Positions 46,236-54,616 of a stretch of DNA of 64,000 bases are shown here, piece after piece. The notes under the pieces are model-generated. The model searched no databases, was not told the DNA's origin, and was given only the letters and a program-made list of their open reading frames with translations. The DNA comes from Nocardia mangyaensis. Lineage in GTDB: Bacteria > Actinomycetota > Actinomycetes > Mycobacteriales > Mycobacteriaceae. Both the position numbers and the translations under genes were made by a program. How positions within the stretch are numbered: position 1 is the stretch's first letter; every line of letters begins with the position of its first letter. The stretch is from the NCBI RefSeq assembly GCF_001886715.1, contig NZ_CP018082.1, positions 1,364,001 through 1,428,000 on the forward strand. The letters are read 5' to 3'.

Positions 46236-47756
46236 ATGGGGACAGCTGTGTCCACCACCAAGGAAACCGACGGGTCGGTGATGGACGCGCTGCGGAGCCC
46301 GAAGCGTCTGCGCACCGAGATCCTGGCCGGGCTGGTGGTCGCGCTGGCGCTGATCCCGGAGGCGATCTCGTTCTCGATCATCGCCGGTGTCGATCCGAGC
46401 GTCGGGCTGTTCGCGTCGTTCACCATGGCGGTGACGATCTCGATCGTCGGTGGTCGCCGGGCGATGATCTCGGCCGCGACCGGAGCGATCGCGCTGGTCA
46501 TCGCGCCGGTGGTCGAGGAACACGGCCTGGACTACCTGATCGCGACGGTCATCCTGGCCGGCGTGCTGCAGATCGTGCTCAGCGTGATCGGCGTGGCGCG
46601 GCTCATGCGATTCATCCCGCGCAGCGTCATGGTCGGCTTCGTCAACGCGTTGGCGATCTTGATCTTCGCCGCGCAGATCCCGCATCTGCTCGGGGTGCCG
46701 TGGCTGGTCTATCCGATGGTCGCGCTCGGCATCGCGATCATGGTGTTGCTGCCCAAGCTGTCGAACGTGGTTCCGGCCCCGCTGGTGGCGATCGTGCTTC
46801 TCACCGCCGCCACCATCGTGTTCTCGCTCAACGTGCCCAACGTGGGCGACGAAGGCGAACTGCCGTCGAGCCTGCCGACCTGGCTGATCCCGGATGTTCC
46901 GTTCACCCTCGAGACGTTGGGCATCATCGCGCCCTATGCGCTGGCCATGGCGCTGGTCGGACTCCTGGAGTCGTTGATGACAGCAAAGCTGGTCGATGAC
47001 ATCACCGACAGCCATTCCGACAAGACCCGGGAAGGCTGGGGTCAGGGTGTGGCCAATGTGGTGACCGGCTTCTTCGGCGGAATGGGTGGCTGCGCGATGA
47101 TCGGCCAAACCATGATCAACGTGAAGGAATCCGGCGCTCGCACGCGCATCTCGACCTTCCTGGCCGGTGTGTTCCTGCTGATCCTGGTTGTCGGGCTCGG
47201 TGATGTCGTGGCGTTGATCCCGATGGCGGCGCTGGTCGCGGTGATGATCATGGTCTCGGTCGGCACCATGGATTGGCACTCGATCGCCCCGAAGACGTTG
47301 CGGCGCATGCCGATCGCCGAGACCAGCGTCATGCTGGTGACCGTCGTTGTCACGGTGGCGACCCACAACCTCGCCTACGGCGTGATCGCCGGTGTGCTCA
47401 CCGCCATGGTCGCGTTCGCGCATCGCGTCGCCCACTTCACCGAAGTGGTCAAGGTCGGTGAGGCCGACATCGACCATGACGGCAGCATCGACACCCGCGT
47501 CTACAAGGTGCGTGGCGAGTTGTTCTTCGCCTCCAGCAATGACCTGGTGTACCAGTTCGATTACGTCGACGACCCGCGCAATGTCGTGATCGATATGTCC
47601 GACGCCCACATCTGGGACGCCTCGACCGTCGCGACGTTGGACGCGATCACCACCAAATACGAGGCCAAGGGCAAGAACGTCGAGATCGTGGGGCTCAACG
47701 CAGCCTCCGAGCAGCGGCACGAACGGCTGAGCGGACACTTGGCAGGCGGCCACTGA
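46236..47756 (+). CDS. SulP family anion transporter with STAS domain (second)
   Basis: A 506-residue inner-membrane transporter. The transport domain (about 35-390) starts LAGLVVALALIPEAISFSII and contains SAATGAIALVIAPVV; the C-terminal STAS domain (about 405-500) has NVVIDMSDAHIWDASTVATLD. It is more like the YchM/BicA side than the pckG-linked SulP. The ATG at 46236 has GGAG 8 nt upstream. The MerR gene starts 1 bp after its stop codon. Inducer and substrate may be the same anion, or a metal bound to it (inference). Confidence 0.92.
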   Translation: MGTAVSTTKETDGSVMDALRSPKRLRTEILAGLVVALALIPEAISFSIIAGVDPSVGLFASFTMAVTISIVGGRRAMISAATGAIALVIAPVVEEHGLDYLIATVILAGVLQIVLSVIGVARLMRFIPRSVMVGFVNALAILIFAAQIPHLLGVPWLVYPMVALGIAIMVLLPKLSNVVPAPLVAIVLLTAATIVFSLNVPNVGDEGELPSSLPTWLIPDVPFTLETLGIIAPYALAMALVGLLESLMTAKLVDDITDSHSDKTREGWGQGVANVVTGFFGGMGGCAMIGQTMINVKESGARTRISTFLAGVFLLILVVGLGDVVALIPMAALVAVMIMVSVGTMDWHSIAPKTLRRMPIAETSVMLVTVVVTVATHNLAYGVIAGVLTAMVAFAHRVAHFTEVVKVGEADIDHDGSIDTRVYKVRGELFFASSNDLVYQFDYVDDPRNVVIDMSDAHIWDASTVATLDAITTKYEAKGKNVEIVGLNAASEQRHERLSGHLAGGH

Positions 47757-47757
47757 C

Positions 47758-48195
47758 ATGACCGAGGACACCGCTCGCGCGCACCTGCAGATCGGCCAGG
47801 TCGCCGAACGAACGGAACTGTCGATCAAAACGATCCGGCACTACGACGAGGTCGGATTGGTGACGCCCTCGGCGCGCAGCGCGGGTGGATTCCGGCTCTA
47901 CACCGACGACGACATCGAACGCCTCCTGGTGATCCGCCGGATGAAACCCCTGGGCTTCACCCTCGAACAGATGCGAGACCTGCTCGAGGCGTTGGAGGTC
48001 CTCGACGATCCCGCCGGTGCTCCCGAGCGGCGCGGCGAGGCGCGGGAGATCGTGGTCGCGTGCCGCACGATCGCGACACAGAACTGCGAGAGATTGCGGC
48101 GTCAGCTCGACTACGCGCAGGAGTTCACCGCGTTGCTCAGCGCGCGCGATGCCGACAGCCCGGCGGAGCCAGGGGCGAGGGTGACCGACGCGTGA
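47758..48195 (+). CDS. MerR family regulator, cotranscribed with SulP
   Basis: A 145-residue MerR protein. The winged helix reads LQIGQVAERTELSIKTIRHYDEVGL, VTPSARSAGGFRLYT and IRRMKPLGFTLEQM; a dimer helix and a short C-terminal end follow. Two Cys (Cys102 and Cys109 by count, in VACRTIATQNC) are the only candidates for metal or redox sensing, and they are not in the classical CueR/ZntR loop. It lies 1 bp behind sulP and probably activates the 19-bp-spacer promoter at 46043. Confidence 0.88.
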   Translation: MTEDTARAHLQIGQVAERTELSIKTIRHYDEVGLVTPSARSAGGFRLYTDDDIERLLVIRRMKPLGFTLEQMRDLLEALEVLDDPAGAPERRGEAREIVVACRTIATQNCERLRRQLDYAQEFTALLSARDADSPAEPGARVTDA

Positions 48196-48432
48196 CCCCC
48201 GCCGCTTCCCGCGAATGTGCGTGCCCCGGAACGGATGCGTGGATGTCGATGCCGGCGGAATCCGCGTCGAAGACGATGTGAAGTCGACCGGCTCCTCGCC
48301 GACCCTGGAATTGCTGCCGGGCGGAGCTCCGGGGGCGTGCGGAGGTTAGGGTGAAATCCTTGTCGGCAGGAGACTGCGTACTGCCCTGTCGTGGCTCGCA
48401 GCCATTGCACGCCCGAAGTGTGGAGGTCGAAC
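48196..48432. other. Gap between the two MerR genes
   Basis: About 240 bp without a convincing gene. Neither a second 19-bp-spacer promoter nor a clear copy of the TACCC/GGGTA dyad is visible. The ribosome site GGAGG (48422-48426) belongs to the second MerR gene. Confidence 0.5.
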
Positions 48433-48852
48433 ATGGGTGACGAGCAGAGTCGACACCTGCAGATCGGTGAGGTCGCCGCACGCACCGACCTGTCGATCCG
48501 CACTGTGCGCCACTACCATGACGTCGGCCTGGTCACTCCGTCGGAGCGGTCGGCGGGCGGTTTCCGGCTCTATACCGAGGCAGATGTTCAACGCCTGCTG
48601 GTGATTCGCAGGATGAAGCCGCTCGGATTCACTCTCGCGGAGATGAAAGAACTCCTGGAAGCGCTCGAAGTCCTGGCGGATTCGAACTCCAGCGCGGTGC
48701 TTCGCCGCCAGGCCGGCGCGACTCTCGATGTGCTGCGCGGCAAGGCGGAATCCAGCTGTGCGAATCTCCGCCGCCAGCTCGGCTGCGCCGAAGAACTCAC
48801 CGAGCTGTTGACCACCCGCCTCGCCGCCGAGGATTCCTCGGCGACTCGCTGA
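48433..48852 (+). CDS. MerR family regulator, paralogue of the upstream one
   Basis: A 139-residue MerR protein very close to the preceding one: both carry LLVIRRMKPLGFTL and SAGGFRLYT, and share HLQIG plus RHY in the helix-turn-helix. The C-terminal part differs (ESSCANLRRQLGCAEELTEL, two Cys nine residues apart). GGAGG lies 6 nt before the ATG. A tandem duplicate with a diverged sensor end is likely. Confidence 0.88.
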   Translation: MGDEQSRHLQIGEVAARTDLSIRTVRHYHDVGLVTPSERSAGGFRLYTEADVQRLLVIRRMKPLGFTLAEMKELLEALEVLADSNSSAVLRRQAGATLDVLRGKAESSCANLRRQLGCAEELTELLTTRLAAEDSSATR

Positions 48853-49322
48853 CCGACCGGTTCCAGCGGCGGCCGCTGTACCAGCGAGCATCGGCCGGGC
48901 CGAACACGCATCCGACATCGTCAGGGGCCATTGTGCCCTGATCGTCTGCCCGCGGCCCGCAGCGAGGCATTCTTCGCCAAAACGCCACTGACGTGCCCGG
49001 CTCCTATGAAGCTGCCGTGCGCTGGCACCAAGGCCTCGATGGCTGATCTCGGCAGGGTCGTGCCGGTGGCGTTGTCGCCGACCTCCGTGACGCCGTGATC
49101 GTGCGGTACCGTCCGACCTGGGCTCCCAGGTGCCTCCGAGATGGGTCGGCCAGGCCACTGGCTCGGTGTGAGGGCACTTTCTTGCCACATCGACCGTCTG
49201 GTCGAGGGGGAAAGCCACGGCCGACAGTGTGGTCGAAGGTGGTGGCGGCGCCTGGAGTTCGGTACTGGAAACTTTCGCCACGACCGCCCGAAACCAGCAG
49301 CTGACCGCACCCTTCGCCCTGT
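48853..49322. other. Gap between MerR and MFS genes
   Basis: 470 bp without a recognised gene. A weak hairpin TCAGGG-N9-CCCTGA (48921-48941) could end the MerR transcript. A minus-strand stretch (about 48960-49110) reads VTEVGDNATGTTLPRSAIEA and is protein-like, but lacks a start and similarity; it may be a gene relic. Confidence 0.4.
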
Positions 49323-50582
49323 TCAGGTGGGGTGCCTGCCTGCGGTGAACGCGGCGACCGGCACGACCGCCAGCGCGAGGATGCCTCCGGCCAGGGCCAG
49401 AGTCGGGTAGCTGCTCGCGGCGACGATCAGCCCGGAGCCCATTCCGCCGGTCGCTCCGGCGATCGCGATGGAGACATCCACCGTCCCTTGGGTTTTCGCC
49501 CGGGTAGCCAACGGGACGGTATCGGTGATGATGGCGGTGCCCGCTACGAGCCCGAGGTTCCAGCCCAAACCCAGCAGCGCCAGCGCTACAGCGAGCAGCC
49601 CCACCGAATCGCCGGGGACCGAGGCCGCCAGCAGGCCCGCCGCCAGCAGCGTCATCCCGGACGCGGCGGCCACGGGCAGTCGTCCGTAGCGGTCAACCAG
49701 CCATCCGGTCACCGGTGAGGGCAGATACATCGCACCGACGTGGACAGCGATCACCACACCGGCAGCGGCGGTGCCATGTCCGTGGGCGAGCATGTGGACC
49801 GGCGTCATGGTCATGATTGCGACCATCACCAGCTGTGTGACGGCCATGACGAAACCACCTGCGGCGATGCCCTTGTCGATGCGTTTCACGATCGGAGAGG
49901 GCGTCTGTTCGGGGAGGTCGACGGCTTCGGTGGCGCCGATCTCGCGTGCCAGCAGCAGCGGGTCCGGGCGCAGCCACACTGCCAGCACGAGTGCGGCCAA
50001 GGCGTAGGCGAGCGCAGCGAGCAAGAACGGCCCGGCCAAGTACGGGATGCCGAGACCTTCGGCGAGGGAACCGGTCGGGGCGGCGAGATTGGGACCGACG
50101 ACACCGCCGAGAGTGGTGGCGACCAGCACGGTCGATACCGCGCGTCCGCGGTGGGCCGGGTCGGCGAGGTCGGCTCCGGCGTAGCGGGCTTGCAGATTGG
50201 TGGCGGTACCCGCGCCGTAGACGAACAGCGCGAGGAACAACAGGATCGGAGTGTCCAGCGCGGCGGCGGCGATGACACCGAGGCTGCCGACCGCACCGGC
50301 GAGATATCCGGCAGCCAAACCCGGGCGGCGACCGCGCGCCTGGGACAGACGGCCCACCGCGACGGCAGCCACCGCGGACCCGGCGGTGAACAGGGCACTG
50401 GGGAGCCCCGACAGGCTGGTGGAGTCGAGCATGTCCTGGGCCAGCAGCGCGCCGACAGTGATACCTGCGGCCAGCCCGGCACCGCTGAGGATCTGCGCTG
50501 ACACCAGAACCCGGAGCGCGGTCCGTTGTACCCGCGCGATCTCGGGAACATCGGAACCGGCAGTCGTTGCGCTGTGTGACAC
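49323..50582 (-). CDS. MFS transporter
   Basis: A 419-residue major facilitator with twelve predicted helices. The conserved loop 2-3 motif is GRLSQARGRRPG, with a matching loop 8-9 in GWLVDRYGRLPVA. The GTG at 50582 (MSHSATTAG) is chosen; an ATG at 50627 extends it by 15 residues. It lies 69 bp downstream of the SQR-like flavoprotein on the same strand and may be the export component of a sulfur-compound operon (inference). Confidence 0.85.
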   Translation of the reverse strand: MSHSATTAGSDVPEIARVQRTALRVLVSAQILSGAGLAAGITVGALLAQDMLDSTSLSGLPSALFTAGSAVAAVAVGRLSQARGRRPGLAAGYLAGAVGSLGVIAAAALDTPILLFLALFVYGAGTATNLQARYAGADLADPAHRGRAVSTVLVATTLGGVVGPNLAAPTGSLAEGLGIPYLAGPFLLAALAYALAALVLAVWLRPDPLLLAREIGATEAVDLPEQTPSPIVKRIDKGIAAGGFVMAVTQLVMVAIMTMTPVHMLAHGHGTAAAGVVIAVHVGAMYLPSPVTGWLVDRYGRLPVAAASGMTLLAAGLLAASVPGDSVGLLAVALALLGLGWNLGLVAGTAIITDTVPLATRAKTQGTVDVSIAIAGATGGMGSGLIVAASSYPTLALAGGILALAVVPVAAFTAGRHPT

Positions 50583-50651
50583 AGAGAGATTCTTTCGCTG
50601 AAGGTGCGGAAACCGGGCCACATCCATGCGCGGGTGTAGCCCGGGTGAAGT

Positions 50652-51827
50652 TCAGGATCGAATGTTCCAGCGTGCCAGCCAGTCTCGCTCCTGCCGCTGC
50701 TTTTCGTCGTGGTAGGCGGTCGAGGGTTCCCGCAGGCTCACCTGCGGTGTCGGTGGGGTCAGGAAGTTGCCTTCGCCCTTGGCGGCCAGGCCGGCGCCGA
50801 GTTCGACGTAGCAGGCGCCCTCGCCGGTGAACCGGGTGTCGGGGACGTCATAGCCGAGGTAGCGGGCGATCTGGTGTGCGGCGACCTCGCCCTCGGCTTC
50901 GGCGAAGATCGCGGCCTTGGGTAGCGGCTTGCCGTTGGGCAGCGGCAGCGCGGTGGCGTCTCCGACCGCGAACACTCCCGGCGCGGTGGTGGCCAGCGTG
51001 GCGGGGTCGACCGGAATCCAGCCGTTGGGGCCCAGTCCGGTCGAGGCCGCGGCGGCATTGGGCGAGTGTGGCGGCACCACGGCGAGCAGATCGAAGGCTT
51101 CGGTGGTGCCGTCGCCGAAGTCGACCGTCCGGGCCTTCGGGTCGATGCCGGTGGCGGACTTGCCTCCGTGGAACCCGATGCCCTTGGCTCGCATCATCTC
51201 CACAAGCGCGTTGCCCACCGCGGGCCCGGCGACCGGCATCGGTAGTGGATCGGGGGTGAAAGCATCCACCGTCACCGCACCGGTGGTGAGCTTCTGCCCG
51301 AGTTGGTCGGCGAGCAGGAACGCGGCTTCGAACGGTGCGGCCGGGCATTTGAACGGCACCGCCGCCACCAGCACCGCCACTCGGCCGGACTCCAGCGCTT
51401 CCACCTGGAGGTGCAAGTCGAGGGCTCCGTCGACGGTGTAGAACTGCCCCGCCACCCCGGCATCGAAGGCATCCGCCAAGCCGGGCAGCCGGGCAATGTT
51501 CAGGTTCGCGCCGAGCGCGATGACCAGGGCGTCGTAGCCGATCGTTCCCGCCGCGCCGAGGTCGATGGTTCGCGTCTCGAGGTCGATGCGTTCCACCTGC
51601 CCGGTAATCATGTCGACCCCCGGTAATGCGGTTGGCGTCGGCCGCACGGCGACCTGTTCGGGGGTGCGCCAGCCACGCAGGACCCACAGCAGCGAAAGCC
51701 CCGAACTGCCCTCGAAACTGCGGTCGATCAGCACGACCCGATCTTCGGTGGGCAGGACTTTACGTAGTTCGGCGGCGGCGGTCAGCCCGCCTACGCCCGC
51801 ACCGACCACGGCGACGGTTTTGCTCAT
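50652..51827 (-). CDS. FAD-dependent sulfide:quinone oxidoreductase-like protein
   Basis: A 391-residue flavoprotein of the SQR/NDH-2 group. The FAD motif is VAVVGAGVGGLTAAAELRKV; APGVFAVGDATALPLPNGKP is the second FAD-binding stretch. PFKCPAAPFEAAFLL puts a Cys at the site where SQR proteins have a redox Cys. It lies directly behind a DsrE-like gene and divergent from an ArsR-rhodanese, so sulfide or persulfide oxidation is the best inference. NADH dehydrogenase activity cannot be excluded. Confidence 0.85.
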   Translation of the reverse strand: MSKTVAVVGAGVGGLTAAAELRKVLPTEDRVVLIDRSFEGSSGLSLLWVLRGWRTPEQVAVRPTPTALPGVDMITGQVERIDLETRTIDLGAAGTIGYDALVIALGANLNIARLPGLADAFDAGVAGQFYTVDGALDLHLQVEALESGRVAVLVAAVPFKCPAAPFEAAFLLADQLGQKLTTGAVTVDAFTPDPLPMPVAGPAVGNALVEMMRAKGIGFHGGKSATGIDPKARTVDFGDGTTEAFDLLAVVPPHSPNAAAASTGLGPNGWIPVDPATLATTAPGVFAVGDATALPLPNGKPLPKAAIFAEAEGEVAAHQIARYLGYDVPDTRFTGEGACYVELGAGLAAKGEGNFLTPPTPQVSLREPSTAYHDEKQRQERDWLARWNIRS

Positions 51828-51858
51828 GGCTTGTGGTTCCTTTGCTGCTGGAGGGGTT

Positions 51859-52206
51859 CTAGACGTTGATGACCTGGTCGGCCCAGGTGGTCCAGTCGGC
51901 CAGCTCGGCCATCGAGGAGCGGTGTGCGCCGTCGACGAGCTGGTCCTCGCCCATTCCACGGGCGTCCATGCAGGCTCCGCAGTTGCCGATCTCGCCGCCG
52001 TTGTCGGTGAGCGCGGTCGTCATCTTCGCCAGGTTGTAGAAGCCGTGGGGGACCTTCTGCCCAGCGGTGACGGAGATGACCGCATCGGCGAAGTTGAACA
52101 CTCGCACCTGATGTCCGGCTTCGAGCATCTGCCGCGCCCAGCGGATGCCGTTGTAGGTACGTTCGGTGCCATAGGGCGGGTCGTGCAGGACGAAGAGGTA
52201 GTTCAC
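51859..52206 (-). CDS. DsrE family sulfur-carrier protein
   Basis: A 115-residue DsrE/DsrF-like protein: YLFVLHDPPYGTERTYNGIR at the start and the Cys-bearing loop GNCGACMDARGM, where a Cys can carry persulfide sulfur. GGGAG lies 5 nt before the GTG at 52206. It heads the operon DsrE, SQR-like flavoprotein, MFS, and faces the ArsR-rhodanese gene across a 123-bp gap rich in palindromes. Confidence 0.85.
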   Translation of the reverse strand: MNYLFVLHDPPYGTERTYNGIRWARQMLEAGHQVRVFNFADAVISVTAGQKVPHGFYNLAKMTTALTDNGGEIGNCGACMDARGMGEDQLVDGAHRSSMAELADWTTWADQVINV

Positions 52207-52278
52207 GCGTTCTCCCGGATGGGGCGGCTCCCGCGTGGCGGGACGTGGTGGCGAATACAATCGCCCTATCTGATGTTG

Positions 52279-52308
52279 TTCCAAGGAACTATGGAATAAG
52301 CTATTCCA
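52279..52308. promoter_or_regulatory. ArsR-type operators between DsrE and ArsR-rhodanese genes
   Basis: TTCCAAGGAA (52279-52288) and TGGAATA-AGC-TATTCCA (52292-52308, perfect). A further TCCAA-N6-TTGGA (52305-52320) runs up to the start of the plus-strand gene. The stretch is AT-rich for this genome. Confidence 0.75.
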
Positions 52309-52329
52309 AAGAGTATTGGAGAAGCAAGC

Positions 52330-53007
52330 GTGAGTGAGCAGATCGGCCGCAAAGCCGCCCTCTTCGACGAGATCGCCCGCGTCGGCAAGGCCCTGGGCAA
52401 CGGCCGCCGACTGCAGATCCTCGATCTGCTCGCCCAGGGTGAGCGGACCGTCGAGGCGATCGCCACCGCGACCGGCATGAACCTGACCACCGCCTCGGCC
52501 AACCTGCAATCACTGAAGTCCGGTGGGCTGGTCCAGGCCCGACGCGAGGGCACTCGCCAGTACTACGGGCTCGCCGGCACCGACGTAGCTCGCCTTTTCG
52601 CGCTGGTGCAGACGGTTGCCGAAGCTCACCTGGCCGACGTCGCTGTCGCCGCTGCCGCCGTACTCGGCGCACCCGAAGACGCCATCACTCGCGAAGAACT
52701 CATCCGCCGCCGTGACGCCGGAGAAATCACGCTGATCGACGTCCGCCCGCACGAGGAATACAACGCCGGGCACATCCCGGGCGCCATCAACGTCCCCCTC
52801 GCCGAACTCGCCGACCGACTCGCCGAATTCCCCACCGACCGTGCGGTCGTCGCCTACTGCCGCGGCGCCTTTTGCGTCATGGCACCGGATGCGATCCGCA
52901 TCGGACACCAAGCAGGACGCGACGTGAAACGCCTGGACGAAGGAATGCTGGAATGGACGCTGGCAGGGCTGCCTGTCGAGGGCTCCGCCGCGAGATCCCG
53001 ACAATGA
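52330..53007 (+). CDS. ArsR regulator fused to a rhodanese domain
   Basis: A 225-residue fusion. The N-terminal ArsR winged helix (about 15-90) has NGRRLQILDLLAQGERTVEA and NLTTASANLQSLKSGGLVQA. The C-terminal rhodanese domain (about 115-215) has LIDVRPHEEYNAGHIPGAIN and the active loop YCRGAFC with Cys177 and Cys182. Such fusions sense persulfide or sulfane sulfur through the rhodanese Cys. The GTG at 52330 is the start. It is divergent from the DsrE-SQR-MFS operon, its likely target. Confidence 0.92.
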   Translation: MSEQIGRKAALFDEIARVGKALGNGRRLQILDLLAQGERTVEAIATATGMNLTTASANLQSLKSGGLVQARREGTRQYYGLAGTDVARLFALVQTVAEAHLADVAVAAAAVLGAPEDAITREELIRRRDAGEITLIDVRPHEEYNAGHIPGAINVPLAELADRLAEFPTDRAVVAYCRGAFCVMAPDAIRIGHQAGRDVKRLDEGMLEWTLAGLPVEGSAARSRQ

Positions 53008-53075
53008 CTCCGCTGGACTGTCGCTTACTGGAGCTGCCCGGGCGGGAGGCAGGGCGCCTCCGGCACAGTATTGCC

Positions 53076-53993
53076 ATGGGTTCGTCGGTCGCTGACTCTT
53101 TCACTGTCGCCACATTCAACGTCAACGGAATCCGTGCGGCACGTCGTCGTGGATTCGACCGGTGGTTGCGGACGCGGTCGGTCGATGTGGTCGCGCTGCA
53201 GGAGCTGCGTTGTCCCGCAGCCGATGTGGGAACCTTCCCGGGCTATTCGGCGGCAGTGGACGTCGGTTCCGTGGCCGGTCGTAACGGTGTGGCCGTCTTG
53301 ACCAGGGTTCCCGCCGCTGCTGTACGGACGTGGGTGACCCACCCGCCCAGGGCCCGCGGACTCGCTGAGTTCGCTACACAGGGACGCTATATCGAGGTCG
53401 ACCTGGCCGACCGACCGGTGACGGTGGCCTGTCTCTATCTCCCCAAGGGTGGTCTGCCCGCGCACCTCCAGCGCCCGGGCTCGATGCGCGAACAGCCCGA
53501 CGGTGGGGCCAAGTACGAACGCAAGCGGAGGTTCCTCGCGGCGTTCGCCCGCGAAGTGCACCGGAACCGGCTCGCGGCGCTGAGCGTCGGACGCGAGTTC
53601 GTCCTCACCGGGGATCTGAACATCGCCCACACTCGGCACGATGTGACCAACTGGCGTGCTGCCCGCACGATGGACGGCTTCCTGCCTGTCGACCGCGAGT
53701 GGTTCAGTTCGATTCTGGGCACGCGCCGGCTCGTCGACGTGGTGCGTCAGGTGCACGGCGATCGCCCGGGTCCACTCACCTGGTGGAGTTGGGCGGGTCA
53801 ATCGTTCGCCAAGGATGTGGGTTGGCGAGTAGACCACCAACTCGCGACACCCGGTCTCGCCCGCCTCGCGTCGGCCGTTGTCGTGGGCAAGGAACCGTCG
53901 CCCGCCGAGCGGCTCTCCGATCACGCGCCCCTCGTGGTGACCTACTCGGCGATGCCTTGTTCGCCCGTTCCGATCGCGGAACACCGCGCGTGA
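53076..53993 (+). CDS. Exonuclease III-type AP endonuclease
   Basis: A 305-residue DNA repair nuclease of the exonuclease III/EEP family. Catalytic motifs are ATFNVNGIRAARRRGF, LQELRCP (Mg-binding Glu), LTGDLNIAH (GDxN), WRVDHQLATPG and SDHAPLVV (last Asp-His). The ATG at 53076 starts 7 residues before the first motif; the frame is open upstream into the rhodanese gene but unrelated there. It probably cleaves at abasic sites. Confidence 0.92.
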   Translation: MGSSVADSFTVATFNVNGIRAARRRGFDRWLRTRSVDVVALQELRCPAADVGTFPGYSAAVDVGSVAGRNGVAVLTRVPAAAVRTWVTHPPRARGLAEFATQGRYIEVDLADRPVTVACLYLPKGGLPAHLQRPGSMREQPDGGAKYERKRRFLAAFAREVHRNRLAALSVGREFVLTGDLNIAHTRHDVTNWRAARTMDGFLPVDREWFSSILGTRRLVDVVRQVHGDRPGPLTWWSWAGQSFAKDVGWRVDHQLATPGLARLASAVVVGKEPSPAERLSDHAPLVVTYSAMPCSPVPIAEHRA

Positions 53994-54042
53994 CTCAGCT
54001 CGGATCGGCCAGGTCCAGCCGAATACCTTCGAATCAAGCCAA

Positions 54043-54358
54043 TCAGAATACGGCGATCTTGGACATTGCCGTGAAGTCGTCGATCCGGCGGCCTTCGCGA
54101 TCGAGCAGTACTTCCCCAGTACTCTTCGATCCCGGCCTCGGCGTAGCGCGCCTGTTTTGTCAGCATCTGGCTGATGTGGTTGGACGGGGAGAGCGCTTCG
54201 CCGACGATGACGACGTCCTCGGCGAAGATCGGCGTCCACGGCTCGTCAGGGCAGTGATAGGCCAGGAAATCCAGGGTGAGGAGATCATCCTTGGCGCGGC
54301 TCAGGAAGACATTGGTCTCGGTGTCCACCTGCCAGCATTCACCGGAACGGGCTTTCAT
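54043..54358 (-). pseudogene. Frameshifted Uma2-family endonuclease fragment
   Basis: The frame from ATG 54358 reads FAEDVVIVGEALSPSNHISQ and then MLTKQARYAEAGIEEYW, a good match for the core of Uma2 (DUF820) nucleases, including the conserved Glu and SPSN. It then loses sense. The next frame continues EVLLDREGRRIDDFTAMSKI and ends at TGA 54043-54045, so one frameshift near 54115 is likely. The N-terminus is also short for the family. Confidence 0.6.
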
Positions 54359-54522
54359 GCTGCGTCGCGCGGCGTTCTCCAGTGCGTTGCGCAGGCGAGT
54401 AGCGAAGCGGGAACTCCGTCGACGGGTTCGACACTGTCAGGGTGGCGCCGCCCGAACAGTGGCGGCGTGATCTGGTGAATCCGGCGACGTCACCACAGCT
54501 GGGTCGGCACCGTGGGCGCACG

Positions 54523-54600
54523 CTGGGGTTCCCCACTTCCGAACACTTCAGCCGGGTGTTCCGGTGCACGCTCAGAATGTCGCCCAGCGAATACCGCTGA
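54523..54600 (+). pseudogene. C-terminal fragment of an AraC-family regulator
   Basis: The frame ending at TGA 54598 reads LGFPTSEHFSRVFRCTLRMS then PSEYR, the second helix-turn-helix and terminal motif of AraC/XylS regulators. No matching upstream part is found, so only the last 25 residues remain. Confidence 0.6.
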
Positions 54601-54616
54601 GCACAGATCGCCGCAG

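Noticed and set aside
46164..47828. 554-aa minus-strand frame opposite the SulP gene
   Set aside because: His/Asp/Arg-rich antisense shadow of a membrane protein gene.
48111..48503. Minus-strand frame across the gap between the MerR genes
   Set aside because: Overlaps both MerR genes and shows no recognisable domain.
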